Source: Nocardioides sp. Arc9.136 (GTDB taxonomy: Bacteria > Actinomycetota > Actinomycetes > Propionibacteriales > Nocardioidaceae). Taken from it: 64,000 bases of DNA. Position numbers and translations under genes: made by a program. Below the pieces are notes generated by a model. That model made no database searches, was not told the origin of the DNA, and saw nothing but the letters and a program-made list of their open reading frames with translations. Position 1 is the first letter of the stretch. The number at the start of each line of letters is the position of its first letter. Location of the stretch: contig NZ_CP113431.1 of the NCBI RefSeq assembly GCF_030506255.1, forward strand, positions 1,984,001 to 2,048,000. The letters run 5' to 3'. Positions 1-8,631 of the stretch are shown piece by piece.

Positions 1-9
1 CTTGGTCAC
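1..9 (-). CDS. Start of the next minus-strand gene (partial, 3 codons)
   Basis: A GTG at 9-7 overlaps the TGA stop of echA20 as GTGA, the spacing typical of translationally coupled genes here. Only three codons (start, Thr, Lys) lie in the window. In M. tuberculosis echA20 is followed by ipdA and ipdB, the CoA transferase-like ring hydrolase of steroid ring C/D opening, so ipdA is the natural guess. That is inference from gene order; the sequence itself cannot identify it. Confidence 0.3.
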
Positions 10-776
10 GCTCGTTCCTTCTTCTGGGAGGACTTGTCTGTCCCGGCGAACCCGTCGCGCAGCTCGTCGCTGACGCCGGCGAGGTTGAGCTCGAAGGTGA
101 ACCCCTGCTCGAACCGGTAGCTCTTGTTCACGTCGGTCGGGTCGATGCCGTTGAGCGCCTCCTTGGCGGCGCGGACGACCCGGGTGTCCTTGGCGGCGAT
201 CTCGGCGGCCACCGTCATCGCGGCGTCGTCGAGCCGGTCGCGGGGGACCACCTCCAGGACGCTGCCGAACTGCACGAGGTCCTGGGCCTTGATCGTGCGG
301 GCGGTGAAGTACAGGGTGCGCATCATGTGCTGCGGCACCAGCCGCGCCATGTGCGTCGCCGCGCCGAGGGCGCCCTGGTTGACCTCGGGGACGCCGAAGT
401 AGGCGTCGTCGCTCGCGACGACGCAGTCGGCGTTGCCGACCAGGCCGACGCCGCCGCCGAGGCAGAAGCCGTTGACCGCGGCGATCACCGGGACCGCGCA
501 CTCGTAGACCGCCTTGAACGCCGCGTAGCAGCCCTTGTTGGCGCCGATCAGGGCGTCGAACCCCGTGGTGTGCTGCATCTCCTTGATGTCCACGCCGGCG
601 TTGAACCCGCGGCCCTCGGCGCGCAGCACCACGACGTGCGTGGCCTGGTCGCGGCCGGCCTCGTCGAGGGCGGCGGCGACGTCGAACCACCCCTGCACGG
701 TCAGGGCGTTGACGGGTGGGTGGGCCATCGTGATGACGCGGATCCCGTCCGCGCGGAGCTCCGAGGTGGTCGGCAT
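6..776 (-). CDS. echA20: Steroid ring-degradation enoyl-CoA hydratase EchA20
   Basis: Crotonase-fold enzyme of 256 residues. Very close to M. tuberculosis EchA20 as I remember it, including the GRGFNAGVDIKEMQ block (about 56-68), the oxyanion-hole glycines GFCLGGG (103-109) and the C-terminal EQGFTFELNLAG. EchA20 opens a ring of the steroid remnant (HIEC/COCHEA-CoA stage) after HIP activation. The ATG at 776 is chosen because the family begins MP-T and because a TAGGTT hexamer (789-784) ends 7 nt upstream, a leaderless layout. A longer frame continues through the divergent SDR gene and is not real. It is divergent from an SDR gene with a KstR2-like box between them, so steroid induction is expected. 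The 3' end overlaps the next gene by 4 nt (GTGA). Confidence 0.93.
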   Translation of the reverse strand: MPTTSELRADGIRVITMAHPPVNALTVQGWFDVAAALDEAGRDQATHVVVLRAEGRGFNAGVDIKEMQHTTGFDALIGANKGCYAAFKAVYECAVPVIAAVNGFCLGGGVGLVGNADCVVASDDAYFGVPEVNQGALGAATHMARLVPQHMMRTLYFTARTIKAQDLVQFGSVLEVVPRDRLDDAAMTVAAEIAAKDTRVVRAAKEALNGIDPTDVNKSYRFEQGFTFELNLAGVSDELRDGFAGTDKSSQKKERA

Positions 777-783
777 GCGTGCC

Positions 784-807
784 AACCTAGCATTTGCTTG
801 GTATGGT
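784..807. promoter_or_regulatory. Divergent promoter with KstR2-like operator
   Basis: Only 37 bp separate the two start codons. A 14-mer at 789-802 matches the published KstR2 palindrome AnCAAGnnCTTGnT at 8 of 10 fixed positions; the right half CTTG is intact and the left half is degenerate. Minus-strand hexamer TAGGTT (789-784) and plus-strand hexamer TATGGT (802-807) abut the operator. Each ends 6 or 7 nt before a start codon, so bound repressor would block both promoters and both mRNAs would be leaderless. Confidence 0.65.
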
Positions 808-813
808 CGCAGC

Positions 814-1569
814 ATGTCGCTCACCCTCGACCTCACCGGCCGCGTCGTCCTCGTGACGGGCGGGACCAAGGGCATCGGACTCGGCATCACCCGCGTCTTC
901 CTGGCCGCCGGGGCGACGGTCGCGACCTGCTCGCGCTCCGACGTCGAGCCCGTCGCCGGGACGACCCACCACGTCTGCGACGTCCGCGACGCCGAGGCGG
1001 TCGCCGGCATGGTCGACGCCGTCGTCGGTGAGCACGGCCGGCTCGACGTGCTGGTCAACAACGCCGGCGGCGCGCCGTACGCCATGGCGGCGGACGCCTC
1101 GCCCCGCTTCCACGACAAGGTGGTCGGCCTCAACCTGATGGCCCCGCTGGTCGCCGCGCAGGCGGCGAACCGGGTGATGCAGGCCCAGCCCACGGGCGGG
1201 TCCATCGTCAACATCAGCTCGGTGTCGGCCACCCGGCCCTCGCCGGGCACCGCGGCGTACGGCGCAGCGAAGGCCGGCCTGGACTCGCTCACCCGGTCCC
1301 TGGCGATCGAGTGGGCGCCGCGCGTGCGGATGAACTCCGTCGACGTCGGCCTGTGCCGCACCGAGAACACCGACGACCACTACGGCGGCGACGACGGTGT
1401 CGCCGCGATCGAGCGGACCATCCCGCTCGGCCGGATGGCGCGGCCCGAGGAGGTAGGCCACGTGGCGGCCTTCCTCGCCAGCGACCTCGCGTCGTACGTC
1501 TCCGGGGCGCGCGTGGAGTGCCACGGCGGCGGCGAGCCGCCGGTGTTCCTCTCCGCCGTGACCGGCTGA
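814..1569 (+). CDS. SDR-family oxidoreductase, steroid ring-degradation type (Rv3549c position)
   Basis: Short-chain dehydrogenase of 251 residues. Visible features are the cofactor loop TGGTKGIG (15-22), NNAG (82-85), the catalytic Ser near 136 and YxxxK (Y149, K153). It is divergent from echA20 and followed after 50 bp by a second SDR; this matches the Rv3548c-Rv3550 arrangement of M. tuberculosis, where these genes belong to the KstR2 regulon for steroid rings C/D. The likely job is oxidation of a hydroxyacyl-CoA intermediate, but the substrate cannot be read from sequence. The ATG at 814 is chosen over longer in-frame extensions because those run back through echA20 and because TATGGT ends 6 nt upstream (leaderless). 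Confidence 0.85.
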   Translation: MSLTLDLTGRVVLVTGGTKGIGLGITRVFLAAGATVATCSRSDVEPVAGTTHHVCDVRDAEAVAGMVDAVVGEHGRLDVLVNNAGGAPYAMAADASPRFHDKVVGLNLMAPLVAAQAANRVMQAQPTGGSIVNISSVSATRPSPGTAAYGAAKAGLDSLTRSLAIEWAPRVRMNSVDVGLCRTENTDDHYGGDDGVAAIERTIPLGRMARPEEVGHVAAFLASDLASYVSGARVECHGGGEPPVFLSAVTG

Positions 1570-1619
1570 CCCGCTTCGAACCCCTCCCGACTCCCGACCC
1601 TGATCCCAGGAGCACCTTG

Positions 1620-2501
1620 ATGAGCACCCTCCTCGACGGCCGCGTCGCCATCGTCACCGGCGCGGGCCGCGGCATCGGCCGCGCCCACGCGCTCGAGCTG
1701 GCCCGGCACGGCGCCCGCGTCGTCGTCAACGACTACGGCGTCTCGATCTCCGGTGAGGGCACGGGGGAGACCCCGGCCGAGTCCGTCGTCGCCGAGATCG
1801 AGGCGATGGGCGGCCAGGCCGTCGTCAACGGCGCCGACGTGGCGGACTTCGCCGCGGCCGAGGCGATGGTGCAGCAGGCCATCGACACCTTCGGCGGCCT
1901 GGACATCCTGGTCAACAACGCCGGTTTCGTGCGCGACCGGATGCTCGTCAACACCTCCGAGGAGGAGTGGGACGCCGTCGTGCGGGTCCACCTCAAGGGC
2001 CACTTCGCCCCGCTGCGGCACGCCGGTGCCTACTGGCGCAACGAGGCCAAGGCCGGCCGCACCCGCGCCGCCCGCGTCGTCAACACCTCCTCCGGCGCCG
2101 GCCTGCAGGGCTCCATCGGCCAGGCGACGTACTCCGCGGCGAAGGCGGGCATCGCCGGGCTCACCCTCGTCGCCGCCGCCGAGCTCGGGCGGTACGGCGT
2201 CACCGTCAACGCCATCGCGCCGGTCGCCCGGACCCGGATGACCGAGGGCGCCTTCGACACCTCGGCCATGCCCGAGCCGGAGGACAACTCCCCGGTCGTC
2301 GCCTGGCTCGCCTCCGAGGAGGCCGGCGACGTCACCGGCCGCGTCATCGAGATCGAGGGCGGCAAGGTCACCCTCGAGAACGCCTGGGCCCACGGCCCCT
2401 CCCGCGACAAGGGCTCCCGCTGGGAGGCCGCCGAGCTCGGTGCCGTCCTGCGCGACCTGATCTCCTCCGCGCCTGCCCCGGAGCCGGTGTACGGCGCCTG
2501 A
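1620..2501 (+). CDS. SDR-family dehydrogenase, 3-hydroxyacyl-CoA dehydrogenase-like (Rv3548c position)
   Basis: Second SDR of 293 residues with TGAGRGIG (13-20), NNAG (99-102), Ser157/158 and YSAAK (Y171, K175). The segment after NNAG resembles the (3R)-hydroxyacyl-CoA dehydrogenase domain of peroxisomal multifunctional enzymes, so a beta-oxidation or ring C/D dehydrogenase role fits better than simple ketone reduction. The start is fixed by an AGGAG at 1608-1612, 7 nt before the ATG, unlike the leaderless gene upstream. It is probably the second gene of the operon that starts at 814. The exact substrate is inference from the neighbouring echA20. Confidence 0.85.
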   Translation: MSTLLDGRVAIVTGAGRGIGRAHALELARHGARVVVNDYGVSISGEGTGETPAESVVAEIEAMGGQAVVNGADVADFAAAEAMVQQAIDTFGGLDILVNNAGFVRDRMLVNTSEEEWDAVVRVHLKGHFAPLRHAGAYWRNEAKAGRTRAARVVNTSSGAGLQGSIGQATYSAAKAGIAGLTLVAAAELGRYGVTVNAIAPVARTRMTEGAFDTSAMPEPEDNSPVVAWLASEEAGDVTGRVIEIEGGKVTLENAWAHGPSRDKGSRWEAAELGAVLRDLISSAPAPEPVYGA

Positions 2502-2533
2502 GCTCGCGGCGTGTGTGCGGGTCGGTGAGGGCG

Positions 2534-2680
2534 GTTCATCAAGGGATGCAGATGACTTGCTGCTTCCCTGGGTGAGCTCCACTCGGGAGGCGGCGCTTCA
2601 TCAAGGGATGCAGATGACTTGCTGCTTCCCCGGGTGAGCTCCACTCGGGAGGCGGCGCTTCATCAAGGGATGCAGATGAA
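2534..2680 (+). repeat. Left tandem-repeat block, 62-bp period, core CATCAAGGGATGCAG
   Basis: Three copies of the 15-bp core lie at 2537-2551, 2599-2613 and 2661-2675, exactly 62 bp apart. The first two full units are nearly identical and the third is cut short after the core. Each unit carries an interrupted dyad CATC-N4-GATG followed by an imperfect hairpin (CTTCCC...GGGAGG arms around GAGCTC). The outermost copy begins GTTCATCAAGG at 2534, which is repeated in inverse at 3922. The rest of 2502-2796 shows no gene. Confidence 0.9.
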
Positions 2681-2796
2681 CAGTCGCCCACGAGCGCCCG
2701 CCCGTCCCGCGTCCACAGGTGCGCGAACGCCTGGCCTGTCCACAGCCGTCGGTGACGCTGCTCCGTCGGGTCCAGTCGGCCCGCGACCGTCCTGCC

Positions 2797-3738
2797 ATGG
2801 ACCCGATGCGCGTGCTCGCCGAACGGAACGGCTTCTTCACGCGGCGCGACGCCCGCAGTGCGGGGTACGCCGACCGCGACATCACCAAGGTCGTCCGACA
2901 CCGGGTCTGGGTCCGCATCCGCCGTGGCTACTACACCTTCACCGAGCTGTGGCAGGCGCTCGACGACCTCGGGCGCCACCGCGTGCGGAGCGGCGCGGTG
3001 CTCGACTCGCTCGGTGACCGGGTGGCGCTCAGCCACGTGTCAGGAGTCGTCGAGCACGGCATCGACACCTGGGGCGTGGACCTCTCGCGAGTGCACGTCA
3101 CCCGGCTCGACGGCGGCCCGGGCCGGATCGAGGGTGACGTCGTCCACCACGAAGGCTTCTGCGCCGCCGACGAGGTGCTCGACGCGGGCGGTCGGCTGGT
3201 GCTGCCGCCCGAGCGTTGCGCGCTCGAAGCCGGCTCCCGGGCCACGAACGAGCAGGCGCTGGTCATGCTGGACTCCCTGTTGCGCCGCGGCCTGGTGAGT
3301 CCCGAGGCCCTCATGGGGCGCTTCGAGCTCATGAGCCACTGGCCGTTCGTGCAGCACCTGCACCTGATGGTCCGGATGGCAGATGCGCGTGCGGAGTCGG
3401 TGGGCGAGTCCCGCGGCCGATACCTCTTCTGGAGCCACGGCCTGCCGGCACCTCAGCTGCAGTACGCCGTCCACGACACGGGCGGTCAGCTGGTCGCCAC
3501 CTCGGACTGGGGGTGGCCGGAGCACGGACTGCTCGGGGAGTTCGACGGGCGCGTGAAGTACGGACGCCTGCTCCGGCCGGGCCAGGACGCGAGGGCGGTC
3601 GTCTTCGCCGAGAAGCAGAGGGAAGATCGTGCCCGCGAGGCCAGCGGCATGGGCATGGTCCGCCTGGTCTGGTCGGACTTCGACCGCCCGACCCTGACGG
3701 TCGCGCGGGTCAGGCGGGGGCTCCGACTGTCCGGCTGA
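2797..3738 (+). CDS. AbiEi antitoxin-like winged helix fused to a DUF559/Vsr-like nuclease domain
   Basis: Protein of 313 residues. The N-terminal 50 residues resemble the AbiEi antitoxin winged-helix domain (GFFTRRDARSAGY followed by VRIRRGYY). The C-terminal third (about 225-313) resembles the DUF559/very-short-patch-repair PD-(D/E)xK fold: an Asp in TSDWGWPE, then GEFDG, then a basic helix EKQREDRARE, then the strand MVRLVW. The catalytic-looking Asp and Glu are present. No AbiEii toxin gene lies next to it, so it is an orphan. The start at 2797 is chosen because the AbiEi domain begins there; an upstream in-frame ATG at 2719 adds a low-complexity extension. The gene sits alone between inverted sets of 62-bp repeats. 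Function is unknown; candidates are a defence nuclease, a repeat-binding regulator or a domesticated mobile-element protein. Confidence 0.75.
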   Translation: MDPMRVLAERNGFFTRRDARSAGYADRDITKVVRHRVWVRIRRGYYTFTELWQALDDLGRHRVRSGAVLDSLGDRVALSHVSGVVEHGIDTWGVDLSRVHVTRLDGGPGRIEGDVVHHEGFCAADEVLDAGGRLVLPPERCALEAGSRATNEQALVMLDSLLRRGLVSPEALMGRFELMSHWPFVQHLHLMVRMADARAESVGESRGRYLFWSHGLPAPQLQYAVHDTGGQLVATSDWGWPEHGLLGEFDGRVKYGRLLRPGQDARAVVFAEKQREDRAREASGMGMVRLVWSDFDRPTLTVARVRRGLRLSG

Positions 3739-3780
3739 CCGCAGGCTCGCTGGGTCGCGCCTCGCGGGGTGACCGTTCGG

Positions 3781-3922
3781 CTGCATCCCTTGATGGCGCG
3801 CCGCTTCCCTGGTGAAGTTCGCCCCGGGGAGTGATGAGTCGGCTACATCCCTTGATGGAGCGCCGCCTCCTAGGTGTAGCTCGTCCAGGGAAGAGGCGGT
3901 TCGGCTGCATCCCTTGATGAAC
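3781..3922 (-). repeat. Right tandem-repeat block, inverted copy of the left block
   Basis: The complement of the left core occurs at 3781-3795, 3843-3857 (one mismatch) and 3905-3919, again exactly 62 bp apart. The hairpin parts have diverged more than in the left block but keep CTTCC and GGGAAG arms. The outermost copy ends CTTGATGAAC at 3922, giving an 18-bp terminal inverted repeat with 2534-2551. Nothing else is visible in 3739-3955. Confidence 0.9.
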
Positions 3923-3955
3923 AGCCACCACCCGCCCCGAGCCGGACGAACCCGC

Positions 3956-5128
<1,173 letters not shown>

Positions 5129-5129
5129 C

Positions 5130-5143
5130 TAGAACAGGTTCTC
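5130..5143 (-). promoter_or_regulatory. KstR-type operator upstream of fadA5
   Basis: TAGAACAGGTTCTC matches the KstR consensus TnnAACnnGTTnnA at 7 of 8 fixed positions; only the last base differs. It lies 10 bp before the fadA5 start on the minus strand. Confidence 0.75.
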
Positions 5144-5221
5144 GTTCCGCGGGAGGGTCGTCCCAGTCAGGTGGTCGCGGGGTTCTTCCCTTACCTACCG
5201 AGAGTATGTAACCTCGGCCAC

Positions 5222-5235
5222 TAGAACACGTTCCA
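5222..5235 (+). promoter_or_regulatory. KstR-type operator upstream of the CYP125 pair
   Basis: TAGAACACGTTCCA is a full match to TnnAACnnGTTnnA, centred 24 bp before the GTG of the first P450 gene. Two KstR-type sites in one 133-bp divergent region suggest independent control of the two directions. Confidence 0.85.
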
Positions 5236-5252
5236 GTGACGAAGGGCTGCTC

Positions 5253-6497
5253 GTGACCTCTACCGCCGTGCCGGTGTTCGACCCCACCGATCCCGACGTC
5301 ATGGCCCAGCGCCTGCCGCACGAGGAGCTCCTCGCGCTGCGGCGTACGTCGCCCGTCGCGTGGATCGCGCAGGACGAGGCGGCCCGCGCCGGGTTCCCCG
5401 ACCACGAGGGCTACTGGGCGCTGAGCCGGCACGCCGACGTCGCGGCGGTCTCCAAGGACCAGGCCAACTTCTCCACCCGCGAGAACGGCGTGATCATCCG
5501 CTTCGCCCCGGGGATGACCCGCGAGGAGGTCGAGCAGACCGGCTTCCTCCTCATCAACCACGACGCGCCGGACCACACCAAGCTGCGCCAGATCGTCTCC
5601 CGTGCGTTCACCCCGCGAGCGATCAACGCCCTGCAGGACGGGCTCAAGGCGCGTGCGGAGAAGATCGTCGACGACGCCCTGGCCAAGGGCGAGGGCAACT
5701 TCGTCGAGGACGTCGCGGCCGAGCTGCCCCTGCAGGCCATCGCGGAGCTGCTCGGGGTGCCGCAGGAGGACCGCGGGAAGCTCTTCGAGTGGTCCAACCA
5801 GATGCTGTCCTACGACGACCCCGAGGTCGAGGGCGACCAGATGACGGCGTTCATGGAGATCCTCGCCTACTCGATGGCGCTCGCCGACCAGCGCCGCACC
5901 CACCCCCAGGACGACATCCTCACCCGCCTGGTGACCGCCGACGTCCAGGTCGGCAGCGAGGAGGGCCGCGGGCTGACCGACGACGAGTTCGGCTTCTTCA
6001 TGATCCTGCTCGCCGTCGCTGGCAACGAGACGACCCGCAACGCGATCACCTGGGGCATGCACGCCTTCATCGAGAACCCCGACCAGTGGGAGCTCTACAA
6101 GCGTGAGCGCCCGGCCACCGCCGTGGACGAGATCATCCGCTGGGCGACGCCCGTGACGGTCTTCCAGCGCACCGCGACGAACGACGTCGAGGTCGGCGGC
6201 CAGCTGGTCCGCAAGGGGGACCGGGTCGGGCTGCTCTACGCCAGCGCCAACTTCGACGAGGACGTGTTCGAGGACCCGTTCCGCTTCGACGTCACGCGCG
6301 ACCACAACCCGCACCAGGCCTTCGGTGGCCACGGCGCGCACTACTGCATCGGCGCCAACCTGGCCCGGCTCGAGGTCGACCTGATCTTCCGCGCCCTGGC
6401 CGACCGGGACGTCACCGTCACGCAGCTGTCCGAGCCGCGCAAGCTGCGCAGCTCGTGGATCAACGGGGTCAAGGAGCTGCGCGTCGCCTACCGGTGA
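5253..6497 (+). CDS. CYP125-type steroid C26/C27 monooxygenase, copy 1
   Basis: Cytochrome P450 of 414 residues. It has the I-helix oxygen motif AGNETT (256-261), the K-helix EIIR (293-296) and the heme-binding loop FGGHGAHYC (Cys365). It shares long blocks with M. tuberculosis CYP125A1 (PLQAIAELLGVPQEDRGKLF, YASANFDE), so terminal oxidation of a sterol side chain is the expected reaction. Electrons would come from a ferredoxin/reductase pair encoded outside the window. The GTG at 5253 gives the normal length, and a full KstR box lies 17 bp upstream. A paralogue follows after 40 bp, so the two are probably co-transcribed. Confidence 0.9.
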   Translation: MTSTAVPVFDPTDPDVMAQRLPHEELLALRRTSPVAWIAQDEAARAGFPDHEGYWALSRHADVAAVSKDQANFSTRENGVIIRFAPGMTREEVEQTGFLLINHDAPDHTKLRQIVSRAFTPRAINALQDGLKARAEKIVDDALAKGEGNFVEDVAAELPLQAIAELLGVPQEDRGKLFEWSNQMLSYDDPEVEGDQMTAFMEILAYSMALADQRRTHPQDDILTRLVTADVQVGSEEGRGLTDDEFGFFMILLAVAGNETTRNAITWGMHAFIENPDQWELYKRERPATAVDEIIRWATPVTVFQRTATNDVEVGGQLVRKGDRVGLLYASANFDEDVFEDPFRFDVTRDHNPHQAFGGHGAHYCIGANLARLEVDLIFRALADRDVTVTQLSEPRKLRSSWINGVKELRVAYR

Positions 6498-6537
6498 CGT
6501 GCTCGGGCCGGCTCGGAAACGCACAAGGAGGAACGCA

Positions 6538-7779
6538 GTGACCGCCACCGACGTCCGGGCCGAGGGGTTCGACCCCACGGACCCCTTCGTGAACGAGAAG
6601 TCCGTCCCGCACGACCGCTTCCGCGAGATGCGGCAGGCCGGCCCGCTGACCTGGGTCGAGCAGGCGCCCGGGACGTACGACGGCATGGCGCCCGAGTCCG
6701 GGAGCGGCTACTGGGCCGTCACCCGGCACGCGGACGTCTCAGCCGTCTCCAAGAACTCCAAGGACTGGTCCAACGCCGAGAACGGCGCGATCATCCGGTT
6801 CTCCGAGGGGATGCTGCGCGAGCAGGTCGAGATGCAGCGGGTGATCATGCTCAACCAGGACGCCCCCGAGCACCCGACCACCCGCCAGATCGTCTCCCGG
6901 GCCTTCACCCCGCGCTCGATCAACGAGCTCGAGGACCTGATGCGCCAGCGGGCGGAGACGATCGTGACCTCCGCCGTCGAGCGCGGGACGGGCGACTTCG
7001 TCGAGGAGGTCGCCGCCGAGCTGCCGCTCCAGGCGATCGCCGACCTGATCGGCGTCCCGCAGGAGGACCGGTTCAAGCTGTTCGACTGGTCCAACCAGAT
7101 GCTGGCCTCCGACGACCCCGACTACCCGGGCGACCCGGACGTCGCCGCCGCGGAGATCCTGGGCTACGCGATGTCGATGGCCGCCGAGCGCCAGGCCAAC
7201 CCCCGCGACGACCTGATCACCCGGCTGCTCAACGCCCACAAGGGCGAGCGCGGCCTGACCGACGACGAGTTCGGCTACTTCGTCATCCTGCTCGCCGTCG
7301 CCGGCAACGAGACGACCCGCAACGCCATCTCGCACGGGATGAACGCCTTCCTCGACAACCCCGAGCAGTGGGAGCTGTGGAAGGCCGAGCGGCCGGCCAC
7401 GATGGTCGACGAGGTCGTCCGGTGGGGAACGCCGGTCACGGTGTTCCAGCGCACCGCGGTGCGCGACGTGGAGATCGGCGGCGTCACCGTCCGCCAGGGC
7501 CAGCGGGTCGGGCTGTTCTACGCCAGCGCGAACTTCGACGAGACGGTCTTCGAGGACCCGTTCCGCTTCGACATCACCCGCGACCCGAACCCGCAGCTGG
7601 GGTTCGGTGGCCACGGGGCGCACTACTGCCTGGGGGCCAACCTCGCCCGCCAGGAGATCCGGGTGCTCTTCGACGCGCTGGCCGACCACGCCCCGGGGAT
7701 CGTCAAGGAGCGGGAGCCCCGGCGGCTCCGCCACTCCTGGATCAACGGGCTCAAGGACCTGCCGGTCCGCTACGCCTGA
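6538..7779 (+). CDS. CYP125-type steroid C26/C27 monooxygenase, copy 2
   Basis: P450 of 413 residues and a tandem paralogue of the preceding gene. Motifs are AGNETT (255-260), a K-helix EVVR and FGGHGAHYC (Cys364). It aligns with copy 1 without large gaps but carries a short insertion near residues 45-57 and differs in the N-terminal substrate-access region, so different sterol preference is possible. The GTG at 6538 has a strong AAGGAGG (6525-6531) 6 nt upstream, which fixes the start; a frame open from 6499 is not needed. It is expected to share the KstR-controlled promoter of copy 1. No operator is visible in the 40-bp gap. Confidence 0.9.
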   Translation: MTATDVRAEGFDPTDPFVNEKSVPHDRFREMRQAGPLTWVEQAPGTYDGMAPESGSGYWAVTRHADVSAVSKNSKDWSNAENGAIIRFSEGMLREQVEMQRVIMLNQDAPEHPTTRQIVSRAFTPRSINELEDLMRQRAETIVTSAVERGTGDFVEEVAAELPLQAIADLIGVPQEDRFKLFDWSNQMLASDDPDYPGDPDVAAAEILGYAMSMAAERQANPRDDLITRLLNAHKGERGLTDDEFGYFVILLAVAGNETTRNAISHGMNAFLDNPEQWELWKAERPATMVDEVVRWGTPVTVFQRTAVRDVEIGGVTVRQGQRVGLFYASANFDETVFEDPFRFDITRDPNPQLGFGGHGAHYCLGANLARQEIRVLFDALADHAPGIVKEREPRRLRHSWINGLKDLPVRYA

Positions 7780-7800
7780 CCCGACGACCCGGCCGGCGGG

Positions 7801-8604
7801 TCAGGCCCGCACGAGCCCGCCCTTGAGGACGGGCTCGTGCTGGCGCGCGGTCAGCACCAGGGGGCCGTCCTCGGTGACGGCGACGGTGTGCTCCATGTGG
7901 GCGCCGCGGGAGCCGTCGAGGCTGCGCAGCGTCCAGCCGTCGGCGTCGGTGAAGATCTCGTCCGTGGTGTGCAGGAACCACGGCTCGATCGCGATGACCA
8001 GGCCGGGCTTGAGGGTGTACCCACGGCCGGGGCGCCCGTCGTTCGGGATGTGCGGGTCGCCGTGCATGGTCCGGCCGACGCCGTGGCCGCCGAACTGGGT
8101 GTTGATCTTCAGGCCGGCCTCGCGGGCGACCGAGGCGATGGCGTGGGAGATGTCGCCGATCTTCGCGCCCGGCTGCGCGGCCGAGACCCCGGCCTCGAGC
8201 GCCCGCTGGGTCGTCGCGATCAGCGCGAGGTCCTCGGGACGGGCGGTGCCGACGACCAGGGAGTACGCCGAGTCGGCCACCCAGCCGTCGACGCTCGCCG
8301 CGAAGTCGACGCTGAGCAGGTCGCCGTCCTGCAGGACGTAGTCGCGGGGGAGCCCGTGCAGCACCGCGTCGTTGACCGAGGTGCACAGCACCTTGCCGAA
8401 CGGCGAGGCCCCGAAGGACGGGTGGTAGTCGATGTAGCAGGACTCCGCACCGCGCTCGCGGATCATCCGGTGCGCCAGGGCGTCGAGCTCGAGCAGGTTC
8501 ATGCCCACGTCGGCGGTCTCGGCCAGGGCGGTGAGGACGTCGGCGACGAAGCGGCCTGCGGCGCGCATCTCCTCGACCTGGGCAGGGGTGCGGAGCTCGA
8601 TCAC
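7801..8604 (-). CDS. map: Type I methionine aminopeptidase
   Basis: Peptidase of 267 residues that removes the initiator Met from nascent proteins. The pita-bread metal ligands are all visible: D100 and D111 in SVDFAASVDGWVADSA, H174 in GGHGVGR, E207 in AIEPWF and E238 in HMEHT. It also has the conserved H83 (VLHG). It has no N-terminal SH3-type zinc extension. The start is GTG at 8604, with TAGGCT (8616-8611) ending 6 nt upstream, so the mRNA is probably leaderless. It is divergent from the Cys-rich pentapeptide gene with only 27 bp between starts. It converges with the P450 pair (21-bp gap). There is no functional link to steroid genes; it looks like a housekeeping gene, possibly one of several map copies. 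Confidence 0.95.
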   Translation of the reverse strand: MIELRTPAQVEEMRAAGRFVADVLTALAETADVGMNLLELDALAHRMIRERGAESCYIDYHPSFGASPFGKVLCTSVNDAVLHGLPRDYVLQDGDLLSVDFAASVDGWVADSAYSLVVGTARPEDLALIATTQRALEAGVSAAQPGAKIGDISHAIASVAREAGLKINTQFGGHGVGRTMHGDPHIPNDGRPGRGYTLKPGLVIAIEPWFLHTTDEIFTDADGWTLRSLDGSRGAHMEHTVAVTEDGPLVLTARQHEPVLKGGLVRA

Positions 8605-8610
8605 GCCCCC

Positions 8611-8624
8611 AGCCTAGATAGGTT
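8611..8624. promoter_or_regulatory. Back-to-back -10 hexamers of map and the pentapeptide gene
   Basis: Minus-strand TAGGCT (8616-8611) and plus-strand TAGGTT (8619-8624) are 2 bp apart. Each ends 6 or 7 nt before a GTG start codon. The layout implies two leaderless transcripts whose -35 regions lie inside each other's coding sequence. Confidence 0.55.
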
Positions 8625-8631
8625 CGTCCCC

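Noticed and set aside
2537-3919. CRISPR array
   Set aside because: The whole 62-bp unit is repeated, not short repeats with unique spacers; only 2-3 copies occur per side and no cas genes are present.
2534-3922. Insertion sequence
   Set aside because: No transposase motif (DDE, HUH or serine/tyrosine recombinase) in the single gene, and no clear target-site duplication outside 2534 and 3922. Reported instead as a cassette of unknown type.
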